DNA of 64,000 nucleotides from Argyresthia goedartella. Its lineage: Eukaryota; Arthropoda; Insecta; Lepidoptera; Argyresthiidae. The stretch spans positions 9,238,001 to 9,302,000 of the forward strand of contig OX463813.1 of NCBI GenBank assembly GCA_949825045.1. The letters are read 5' to 3'. Each line of letters begins with the position of its first letter. Within the stretch, counting starts at the first letter, position 1. Positions 23,701 to 35,700 of the stretch are shown one piece after another. The position numbers and the translations under genes are program-made. The notes under the pieces were generated by a model. It was not told where the DNA came from. It searched no databases and was given only the letters and a program-made list of their open reading frames with translations.

Positions 23701-26700
23701 GATTATAATTTATATATCCACAGACCCCAGGAGGCGAACGCTGGTACGTCGAAAACCTCCGACTAACCTACAACTCCAGCGCTCGCATATTAGAACACGC
23801 AGCTAAGCAGGGTCGTCGAGTGGCCCTAGCGACCCCGGCCGGCTCGCTGATGTTCCCCACACCTGTGGGGAAGTCCTTCTACTGTCCCGACGAGACTGTC
23901 ATCGACCTGATCGAAGGGGAGGGCAGGTGAGCAAGAAAAAATGTTATAAACAAAAATCTCCAATTAACTTATACAGAAAGACAAACAGATAGATAGACGG
24001 AAAGACAAACAAAAAGATAGACAGACAGATAGACATATAGGCAGCTAGATAGACCGACAGATAGACCGAAAGACAGATAGACGGGAAGGCATATAGCCGC
24101 AGGGTTTCCCTAGCGACCCGGGCCGGCTCACTGATGTTCCCCACACCTGTGGGGAAGTCCTTCTACTGTCCCGACGAGACTTTCATTGACCTGATCGAGG
24201 GGGAGGGCAGATGAGCAATAAAAATGGTATAAACGAAGATTAACTTAGATAGATATACAGAAAGATAAACAGATAGATAGAAGGAAAGACAAACAAAAAG
24301 ATAGACAGACAGATAGACATATAGGCAGCTAGATAGACCGACAGATAGACCGAAAGACGGATAGACGGGAAGGCATATAGCCGCAGGGTTTCCCTAGCAA
24401 CCCCGGCCGGCTCGCTGATGTGCCCCACACCTGTGGGGAAATCCTTCTACTGTCCCGACGAGACTGTCATTGAGCTGATCGAGGGGAGGGCAGGTGAGCA
24501 AGAAAAAATGGTATAAACGAATTCAATTTTCATTTTCATTCAAACGAAACAATCTTCAATTAACTTAGACAGATATACAGAAACACAAACAGATAAACAG
24601 GCGGAAAGACAAACAGAAAGATGGACATTTAGATAGACAGACAAATAGACATATAGACAGTTAGACAGCCCGACAGATAGACCGACAGACGGATAGACGG
24701 GTAGGCATATAGCTGCAGGGTTACCCTAGCGACCCTGGCCGGTTCGCTGATGTCCCCATAACTCTGGGGAAGTTCTTCTACTGTCGCGACGAGACTGTTA
24801 TCGACCTGATTGAGGGGGAGGGCAGGTGAGCCAGAACAATTAGGATAAACGAAGGGTTCTGTTACAAGATTCAAGATCGAGCATAGATCTTCAGTATGTA
24901 GGTAGACAGATAGAAAGACAAACATATATATATATATGACGGGGCAAGTTGTTTTTTACGTAATGATGGATTCGGGTCATTATTCTCCTCGTCCATCTTC
25001 AATTCTCTCTCCGTGGGCTGGGGTGGGTGATGTCGAATGAAGAAACGCTCGTACTCCTAATCAGATTTATAATCAACGATCAACTAGTGGAAACAAGTGG
25101 CTAATTGGGAACACGAGATAGTTTCTGTGTCGTTTTTCACGCGCCGTCCAAGTGGAAGTTGGCTCTGTCCCGCCCGACCCGTTGTCGACCGACGCGCGCG
25201 CCACAAACTCTCTCGATATAGCTCGATTACGACACGGTCATCCTGCTTGCACACGTCCTCGTGTTCTTCTGTGAACAAAATAATCCACGCGAGAATTGTG
25301 TCTCACTCGGCCTTTCCTGACTAACTCTAGATTCATCAGGTAAAAAAATAAAGAAGTAGAACTCTTCAGTTTTATTTCAACTCTATAATTCAATCAAACG
25401 GTCATGTCGGGCAAATCATTGCAAACTCTATACACATCAAATATTAGCCTAGGTAGCCCTAGATCATGTAACATAGTCACTTGAGCATTAATCAATTGTT
25501 TTAAAACTCTACTGCAACAACTCTACTTTCGTTACCCTCGAGTAAGACCTCTAACGCCACGGCTCTCTAGCCGACAAGCAATTACATTGCTCTCACACAT
25601 CCAGCGCATGGATCAGTTTGCATATCCATCGAGTGGATCGCCCGTGTGCATCCTCATGACTACACACGATGGTCTCCATAGACCCCGACCTCCGCCAGAG
25701 TTAAACGCACACCGCGCACCCATGGACTACTTAAGTTGCCTTAAGAGACACCGATTTATACCGGGCTACGACTACGAAATAATACTGGTACGGTCGAACA
25801 TAATAATCACGGCCGATAGAGTCTCATACTCGAAGCAGCCAACCACAGCTTTTAAGCTTGCCCATCAGCATCAATATCTTTCTCAACATCCTCATCGACC
25901 GTTACATGGCCTGTTGGCATCTTTCTTAACCTATCATGCGCCATACGTTTTCCCTCTCTGTACGTTACGTTAAAATCGAACGACTGTAGAAAAGCCCACC
26001 ATCTATGCGCTCGGGGTGTCAGCTCTTGCTTCGTTTGGGACGATTTTAACGAGTTACAGTCCGTAACGACGGTAAACTTTCTGCCATGTAAGTATTGTCT
26101 GAATTGTTTGACGGAGTTCATGACTGCGAGGGTTTCTAGGTCGTATGAGTGATATTTGCTCTCAGCGGGGGATGTTCTCTTACTGAAGTAAGCTACCACG
26201 TAACGCTTACCATCGGGTTTTACTTGGAACAAGATAGCTCCATAACCTATGCTACTCGCGTCTGTATGAAGCTCTACCGGGAGCTCTGGATCGTATATCG
26301 TCAATATAGGATCATTCGTCAAGACAGAGATGATTTTTTGACGAATATTTTCGTGTTCCGGTTTCCATGTCAAGTCACCTTTCAGTGAAGTCAATCGATA
26401 CAGGGGGGCCATTTTCATAGAGAAATTTTGCACAAACTGGCGAAAATATGAGGCTAATCCGATAAACTGACGTAGTTGGGTCACTGTTTCTGGAGGTGGT
26501 AGAGCTGTCAATGCCTCTATTTTTCTACGGTTAGGTTTGGTCATGCCTGACTCTACCTCAAATCCCAAGAATTCAACTTTCGTCTTAAGGAAGGAGCATT
26601 TCTTGAGATTCAAAGAGAATCCAGCATTTGTCAGAACTTCCAGGATAGCTTGTAGTCGCTCTAAACCTGACTCTACATCCGGAGAGATAATTAAAACGTC

Positions 26701-29700
26701 ATCAACGTATACGATTACGTAATCATGAGCTGGATCACCAAGAGCACTCATTATTGCCCGTTGGAATACGGAAATGGCATTTTTGAGCCCGAAGGGCATG
26801 GCTAAGAATTCGTATTGTCCCTCAGCTGTAATGAAAGCAGTGCTCTCTATCGACTCTACATTTACGGGTATTAAGTGGAAGCCACTAGCGAAATCTAGCT
26901 TTGAAAAATGATTCGCACCATGAAGCCGCGCATTTTGATCGGAAATCAGAGGAAGCGGGTAACGGTCTGTGACGGTATTACTATTAAGTTCCCGATAATC
27001 AATGCACATGCGGTCCGACCCATCGTGCTTCTTTACTAGCAGAGCTGGGCTTGATAATGGAGAACAACTAGGTCTGATAATATTCGCGGCTAGTAGTTCT
27101 CTCACACGGTCGCGGACAACGATACGTTCTTCCGAAGACATCTTATACGGTCGCCGCTGTACCGTGCGGCTCGGATCAATTAGCCTAATCTTAAGCTCGC
27201 CTGTACATACACGCGTCGTAGGTAATCCGGTTATGAAAAATTCAGAATACTGGTTGAGTATTCCCGAAACCCTAGACTTATCATGGCCAATCACATCCGT
27301 ATCAATAACAGTTAATTCCAATTTAATCGCGGTATCAATATCACATTTCACCGAGTTAACACAATGGACTTTAGTTAATAATAGCTCCGTCGCCCTGATT
27401 TAAAATCTCACGACCTAGCGGTTCTTTTTCGCTCGGTTTTTCGCCGCCCATTTTTATCAGTGTACCCGCTAATGTCTCAGACGAAATAAATCTTGTGGTG
27501 AAAAGTAGCTTGAATTCACTCCATGACATTCCTTCGTATGCTATTTGCGATAGCCATGTTGATGCTTCACCTTTTAGCGCCTTGCTTACCGCCAAAACAA
27601 GTCTTCCGCCGCTTGGTGGATTTTCCGAGAAACACAAATCCACTGTCGCACACCATGACCTTGCATCCACATCTTGTTTTCCAGGATCGAAGTGTGGTAG
27701 ATCTTCAGAGTAGGGTCGTTTAGACGATTGGAGGGCCTCAATCAATGCACGCATGTTATTATTTTGTTGTTCGAACATAGCTTTCCAGATGGTATTATCT
27801 TGATCCGACACTGATCCCACATCTGATGACGGGGCAAGTTGTTTTTCACGTTATAATGGATTCGGGTCATCATTCTCCTCGTCCATCTTCACTTCTCTCT
27901 CCGTGGGCTGGGGTGGGTGATGTCGAATGAAGAAACGCTCGTACTTCTAATCAGATTTATAATCAACGATCAACTAGTGGCAACATGTGGCTAATTGGGA
28001 ACACGAGATAGTTTCTGTGTCGTTCTTCACGCGCTGTCCAAGTGGAAGTGGGCTCTGTCCCGCCCGACCCGTTGTCGACCGACGCGCGCGCCACAAACTC
28101 CATCGAGTGCCACCAGAGGGCGACACTTGCGTTCCGATATAGCTCGATTACGACATATAGATAGAAACACATATACATGGACAGAAATACATAAAGACAG
28201 ATAGACAGACAAACATATAGACAAATAGTCGGACAGATAGGCAGAGAGATTGAGACAGCAAAAACAAAAAGGGTCTTGGATGTTTATATGTCTGTGACGT
28301 CACTATTTCTGGTGTCCACGACACAGGTTATCCAAGTGTTGGCCAGAAGCATTGTATATGCTAGGCGACCGAATGGCCGAGTCTTCAGTGACCCTGCCTA
28401 CGAAGCCAAGGGCCCCGGGTTCGAGTCCCGGTGGGGGCAAATATTTGTTTGACGAGAACGGATGTTTGAACCCTAGTAATGGTTGTTTATCTATATAAGT
28501 ATGTGTATCGTTGTCTAGTACCCAAGATACAGGGACTCCTAGTTTGGGGCTAGATCAATGTGTGTAAATAGTATCCAAGGTTATTATTATTATTATTATA
28601 AATAAATGTAAATTTTGGCTTGTATATTCCAGCTCCCCATCCGGCCACCGCGCGAAGCTCTATCTCCGTCAGATGCGTCTCCAGGCGTTCATGTTTAAGC
28701 GGGACGGCGAATTCGGACCGCCATGGCACTGTTCCGATTCGTCCAGGGTCAGGTCCGAAGCTGCGCCAGTGGCTGTCGGTGCTGCTTTGGCAATAGGTGA
28801 GTGTTTCGTTTTTCTATTCACCTTTATATTACCGGTAAAACGAGGCTAATTTGAAACGAACAGAAATAAAAGATTTATATTTTTTCTCCTAGCAATGGTA
28901 GTTTTATTTTGTTGCTAGGTGGCAACCACGGTATTTATTGCACAAATAGTATCCCAATATAGTCTGTGCACAAAACATCACATCACAAACAATAGTTAGT
29001 GTTTATCCAAATTATCATTTCTATACATCTATTGTATCAGTACTATCCATTCTATTGATAGTATCCATATCCATGAATATACATTCCTCCAAATAATCTA
29101 AAGGATTCTTATTTTCCTTAATTCTATACTATGTAAAGAACCCTTATCCATACCTCCTTTCATGTATCTACTTATAAACTTTAAAAAAACTACATCCTAA
29201 CTTAATTACAATCCATATTGATCCATCCTTAACTATACAATTCATAATCAAGAGAGACAGCTAATTCGGACCGCCATGGCACTGTTCCGATTCGTCCAGG
29301 GTAAGGGTTTGAAGCTACACCAGTGCCAGTGGCTGTGATTATCCAAGTTATCCATACAAGTATCCATACTATCCACTCTAGACTATCTACTAATAGAAAA
29401 GATGAATTGATTTAATATTTGCTCTCATTTTCATTCTCTATATCATCAAAGAGCACAAGCTTAGTAAAAATTCATAGTCTATAATTCATTGTTTAAAATC
29501 GCGTGTTCAAATCAGTTGACGATTTGGCGCGAAAACACCAATCAGCGGAAGTGATCTACTGGATGCATTTGTGAAACTTCTTTGTACAGCCCAACCAGGA
29601 ACATAAAAAACCTGGTCTGAGGGCGCTAAATAACTTTACATATTATAATATAGAAGTACAGTTTACCCATGCGAATTGGCCGCATTGCTACTTGCCGAAC

Positions 29701-32700
29701 TTATTTTTAAAATCGAACTTATTAGAAGTTACATTTTAAATATAACTATAAATTAACAATAATAGAGAGCTAATGATATGTACAGATGAAGCAGTGTATG
29801 TAACTGTACATCATTAGGCATTAACATACTCGTATGTTGTTATTATGAAACACTCGTATATTAAAGCCTCTCATTATGAAAGTCACATTAAATGCTATTA
29901 TTTTTTATTATTATAAAATAATCTTTCACAAAAGTAAGAACCTGTAGTCGGGTTAAAATATAGAAAATAAAACCATTATGATTATGTATTAATTTTTTCC
30001 TTTAGTCTTCAAATTCAGAATCTAAATATTCAACAGATTCATAAGACATTTCATGATCTTCATGATCAGATTGTACTGGTTCAATTCTACATATCATATC
30101 AGACTCATTGTCAGTTGTAAGACTGGATGTTTCACTTTCACTGCCGCCAACATTTATAATAAGTTGTTCAATTTCTCTATCAATTACCAGACCCCTGCAT
30201 ATATATTCCTCTTCTAGTTTTTTTGTATGCTCACAGAAATTATTGCATGTATCAGCAGTTATATCCTCAAAACAGTTTTGCACAAGCTGCAGGAACGTGA
30301 TATTATCTAAACCAACATCCTTTGTGGCAGCCTTTTCTTTTACTATGCCCCATATCATTTCTATCGGATTCAGGTCAATGGACAATGACGATCTTTTTCC
30401 TGTAGCTAAAGATTTAGATACGCCGGGCTGATGTTCGCTTTGCCAACATTTTGTATGATTGAGCGAATTAGGAATAAAACTTTCATCAAGGTATAGAACA
30501 GACATACCACTCTCCCTTACATCATTGACTTCATGTAGGTACCTGACCCTCCATGCCACTATATAATGTCGCTGTCCTTTGATTTCTACAGTTTTTACAT
30601 TTATAACCTAATTTGTGTAACAGTAAACGAAGAGATTCTCTGCCACCAACAAAAGCATAGCACAGCATAAAATTAATATATATATTAATTTTATGCTGTG
30701 CTATGCTATATGTGTAATTAGGCATATATATACATATATATGCCTAATTACACATAAATCAAAATCATCCGACGACGACGACCCGAATGGCCGAGTCGGC
30801 AGTGACCCTGCCTACGAAGACAAGGGTCCCGGGTTCGAGTCCCGGTGGGGGCAAATATTTGTTTGATGAGAACGGATGTTTGTACCCTAGTCATGGTTGT
30901 TTATCTATCTAAGTATAATATTTATCTATATAAGTATGTGTATCGTTGTCTAGTACCCAAGATACAGGGAATCATAGTTTGGGGCTACATCAATGTGTGT
31001 AAATAGTGTCCAAGTGTCCAAGGTATTATCCAGATTGAGTTTCTTTATGGTTTTATGTTTATTTTTCTTAGGCTTAGAAAATACAGCTGACGTCCCACCT
31101 TCGTTTTGTATTTTCATTACGGAAGATCGGCCTATGCCTAAAATACAACAAAATATTTTACTTATAAATAGTTACATATTAGCCAATTCACATTGCACAT
31201 ACTATATGACGGGCCTACCAGTCATGTTGAAAACAAGGCTGGTGATGTTATTTAGAGGAATAGAGTCCAATCCTTCAGACTTTCTAATCGATAAATATTT
31301 CGATAGATTGTGAATAACTTTTCTTACCCCACTGTTTATAGTTTTCGGAATTTTTACTCACAAAACACAAGAAATATACCATGCACAATCGACGCCCCAC
31401 TTTGACAGCAATCGACAGTTGACATTAATTACTTTTAAAGAAAGTGTTGCAAGTTGAAGAAAATAGTTTCATAGGTTTTCCACAACATGGCGATGTTTTT
31501 GTATTCTTGGTTTGGCTTTAAGGGGCAAAACTATCCGTCAATATTTTCTCCTCATTTCACTTGGAAAGGGAAGGGACACTGAAGCATAGTTATTCTGTTA
31601 TTTTAATTTTTGTTGTTACAGCGGCAACAGAAATACACAATCCTTGAAAATTTCAACTGTCTAACTATGACGGTTCATTCGATACAGCCTGGTGACAGAC
31701 GGACGGACGGACGGACGGACAGCAGAGGCTTAGTAATAGGGTCCCGTTTGGCACCCTTTGGATAAGAAACCCTAAAAACAAGTCGGGGGTTCCTCAGATA
31801 AGACTAACTATAGACCCATCTCGCTGGTAACTATAATATTAACAGTTTTAGATGGTGTGCTCGAATCCAGCCTGGACCAAGTTAGTAAGTTTAATGATGG
31901 TCAATTTGGGTTTGGCCCTGGGCTGTCAACCGAAACTGCTGTGTTGTGTCTTAAACACACCATCCACTATTACACTGATAGGAGAACACCCGTGTATGGA
32001 TATTTCCTGGACCTTTCCAAGGCATTTGATCTCGTATCATACTAAATATATATTATAGGATAAACTTTGTCATGATACCGATCGGCCCGTTGAACTGAGT
32101 AAGATCTTTAGATATTGGTACCTGAATCAGGTTAATAGTGTGAGATGGTTAGGGTCTATGTCGGATGAATATGGACTGGAGTGTTGGGTGAGGCAAGGGG
32201 TATAAGCTCGCCAAGGCTCTTCACTATCTACATGAACCGACAGATCAGTGAGCTCAGCGATTCCAAAGTTGGTTTTTCTGTTGACGGTAAATTTATTCAT
32301 AATATTAGTTATGCCGACGACGTGGTGCTGCTGAGCCAATCGCTATGTGGACTTCAAGCATTATTTAAAATCTGTGAGGCGTATGCTGGGAAACATAGAT
32401 TTAGATACAACCCAAAAAGAGTGAAATTCTTATATTTAAAGCGGTTAATAAAACACACTCTTTGACACGCCCGTTAATGATAGATGGGTCACCTCTGGCG
32501 CAAGTATCTAAGCTCAAACACCTGGGGAATTGGGTAACAGAAAGTCTCACATTTGACCTTGACATAGAACAGGAACGGAGGGCGTTGTCGGTGAGATGTA
32601 ATATGTTGGCTCGCAGATTTGCACGGTGTACTAAGGTTGTTAAAATCACTTTATTCAGGGCGTTCTGCCAGAGTTTTTACAACTCCAGTCTGTGGGTACG

Positions 32701-35700
32701 CAGAAATTGTACAGTGCCCTGCGTATCCAGTATAACAATGCCTTCAGGGTACTGTTGGGGCTGCCACGATTTTCTAGTGCATCAGGGACGTTTGCGGAGG
32801 GATGTTCGCGGGTTAACTTCCACGCAATTATGCGTAAAAGGATGACGTCTGAGTCAGAGTCAGAGTCATTTTTTTTATTGAATATAAATAAATAAATTAT
32901 CTTATTCAACGTCAAAATTATACTTACTTATAACTACAAGTCAATTTTTTTTATATAAAAAAAAGACTACACCGTTTCGGAAGGTGGGCCTCGGGGTTAA
33001 GAAGAAACGGCAAGAAACTCCCCCATACCTTTTTTTTTTAAAAAGTGACTTTACAACAGGTACTGGTTTCGGTCTAAGGAAATTCGCCGGCGAGTGATAG
33101 ACTTGATCCATCGCCCCTCGTCGAATTTCTGTGCGCTGAGATGGTATGGACCATGCAGTTTTGTCATCTAAGTATTCCTTAATACTATAATAGGACTTTC
33201 TTATCAGCTCATTTTTATCATAGTTTTTGAACCTCTTTTCAGGAAGGATCAATGATTCCTGTGGTATTTTATTGTAGATGCGAATACAGTGCCCCATGAA
33301 TGATGTGCCTACTTTACTTAGTCTAAATAATGGTAGTGCTAACCTATTTTTATTTCTAGTGTTAATTGTATGGCCATCACCTACAATTTTAAATAAAGCT
33401 ATGTTTTTTCTTACATGCATGATATTTTCGTATATATATTGACAGGTAACCGTAAGTATATTAATTTCTTTGAATTTTTCTCTTAATGATTCTCTAGCAT
33501 ATAATTGATATATCGCCCTGATCGCCCTTTTTTGTAAGAAAAATATCGTATTTATATCTGCTGCTCTCCCCCAGAGCAATATTCCATAAGACATAATACT
33601 GTGAAAATAACTAAAGTAAACCAATCTGGCAGTTTCAACATCTGTAAGATATCTGATTTGTCTGACCGCAAAAGCGGCTGAGCTAAGTCTTCGTGCGAGA
33701 TTAGTTATGTGAGGACCCCATTGAAGTTTCGAATCTATAGTGATTCCGAGAAAGATTGTGTCTTCAACGAGGTCCAATCTTTCAGATCCTATTCTAATAC
33801 TGCTTTCAACCTGTCGTACATTAGGCAAACAAAATTTGATACATTTAGTCTCCTTTGAGTTTAATAACAGGTTGTTTACATTGAACCAACTTAACACATG
33901 AGAGAGTGTACTATTTGCGTCTTCTAGAATTTCTTCTTGTCTTTTCACCTTGAAAATAATAGATGTGTCATCAGCAAATAGAACAATCTGAGTCATTTTT
34001 TCCACCATATAAGGCAGGTCATTCATGTACACTAAGAAAAGGAACGGACCTATGATAGAACCCTGGGGTACACCAATATTCATATGGGTTCCAGTGGACT
34101 TGCATCTGTTTATATCTACTTTTAGTAATCTTTCCATTAAATAAGATTCCATTAATTTTAACGCATTATCTTTGATACCATAGTGTTGAAGTTTGAGCAA
34201 AAGAGTTTGATGGTCCACACAGTCAAAGGCCTTGGAATGATCACAGAAAATACCAACCGCATCCTGTGATCCTTCCCACGCACTAAAAATGTGTTCTACT
34301 AGCGCTACTCCGGCGTCTGTTGTTGATCTGCCTTTAGTGAATCCGAACTGTTTTTTGTGGAGTAGCCCAGATGCATTGAAGTGAGAGAGTAGTTGACTCA
34401 ATATGACCTTTTCAAACACCTTGCTCAACACTGGCAATACAGATCCAGGTCTGAAGTTGGCAGGGTCTTGTTTACTACCGGATTTGAAAAGTGGTATTAA
34501 TCTGCTCATTTTCATGAGGTCAGGAAAAACTCCGTTTGCTATACAACTATTGAATGTGATTGCCATGTATGGTGCAATCACATCGATTACTGATTTAACC
34601 ACGTCAACCGACATGCCCCATAAATCTTCAGTCTTTTTCATGCTAAGAAGTTTAAATGTTTTAACTATAGTTATAGAGCCTATTGGCTTGAAGTTAAAGC
34701 CATCCTTGTTTTGGGGCACATTTTCAACCAAGTAATCTAAAGACTTTTCAGAAGAGGATGGTAGTGCTTCTGTTGTTATTATTGATATGGTACTGAAGAA
34801 CTTTTCAAATGCGTTAGCAACGTCCTCGTTTGATGAGAGTAATTGGTCGTTAACTTTTAAATTAAAACTAGATTCACTAGACCTAACCTTGCCTGTCTCT
34901 TTTTTAATAATGTTCCATGTAGTTTTAATTTTGTCGCCAGAAGCTTTGATTTTATTGTTAAGATGTAGGCACTTGGCTTTGTGGCAGTCTTTCCTAAAAT
35001 TTTTAGAATAATTTTTGACAAAGACGTTAAACTCAGGACTGTGATCATAGGATTTTTGCTCATACAATTCATATAGTCTGGACCTGCTCTGTCTTAAATC
35101 CTCTGTTGCCCATTCAGAGAATTTTGATTTGTTGTCCGGTCTCACTTTTATCAGATTGAAAACCCTTTCAAATTCCGCAGATACAGATTTGAAGAAGCTG
35201 GAATATAATGTGTTCGGATCTTTACAGTAAGGTGTTAACGGTAGACTTGACACTAGTCCACTACGAAATTTTTCCATTTTCTTCAAAGTTACTGGTCTAC
35301 ACAATACTTAACGGGCTTTATAGCATTACTTTCTTCAAATACTACAATCTGACCAGTGTGGTCTGAACTTAATGCCTTAACTATTTGTTTATCGTGAATA
35401 CAACATTCACAGAATACGTTATCTAGACAAGTAGCGGAGGTAGCCGTTATTCGTGTAGGCTCCAGAATGACATTGCACATATTGTAAGACTTAAATACTG
35501 CTAGGATCCTAGTGCGAATAGAGCGGTTTGCGGTGTCTAGTAAATCTACGTTAAAGTCGCCGCAAACTATGACGCGTTTGGACTTGTTTCTGGATGCAAG
35601 TTGAAGAACTTGCTCCATCACTGATTCAAAGACTTCAAAATCTCCTTCGCCCCGCCTGTACACACTAACAATAGTATATTTTTCCATCTCAACACACGAG

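Larger units (their letters stand above)
23940..24936. repeat. GATA/GACA satellite interleaved with exon-4 copies
   Basis: Repeated 'agatagacagacagatagac' type sequence in units of about 284, 284 and 332 bp. Each unit ends in a degenerate exon-4 copy and begins with the exon's downstream intron sequence ('gtgagcaagaaaaaatg...'). The whole array is therefore a tandem amplification of exon end plus intron. The simple repeat resumes at 28156 beyond the LTR element. Confidence 0.85.
24937..28155 (-). mobile_element. Internally deleted Ty3/gypsy LTR retrotransposon, in intron 4
   Basis: Direct LTRs of the TG...CA type at 24937-25234 and 27827-28155. 'tata' flanks both outer edges, a plausible 4-bp target duplication. 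Between them on the minus strand are gag, then a linker plus RT and RNase H. Protease, the gag zinc-knuckle region and integrase are missing, so the copy is non-autonomous. It inserted into the GATA/GACA array. Confidence 0.9.
30002..31351 (-). pseudogene. IS630/Tc1-type (DDE_3) transposase gene, deleted and interrupted by a SINE
   Basis: Minus-strand order: exon 1 at 31351-31219 (start codon changed ATG to ATT, then PKTINSGVRKVIHNLSKYL), 81-bp intron (31218-31138), and exon 2 beginning GISRSSVM. The exon is then interrupted by about 0.4 kb of SINE and palindromes, and resumes near 30635 (SLRLLLHKLGYKCKNCRNQR). After a frameshift comes VAWRVRYLHEVND and YLDES (first catalytic Asp, about 30480). 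The middle with the second Asp is deleted, and it rejoins at DLNPIEMIWG (third acid, about 30345). It ends with an acidic Ser/Asp-rich tail at 30002. Clearly dead. Confidence 0.85.

Noticed and set aside
24000..24900. Regularly spaced repeats resembling a CRISPR array
   Set aside because: Eukaryotic setting, units of about 284 bp, simple-sequence interiors and exon text; not a CRISPR.
23944..24925. Ser/Tyr/Leu-repeat ORFs on the minus strand
   Set aside because: They are translations of the GATA/GACA simple repeat and of the antisense of exon-4 copies.
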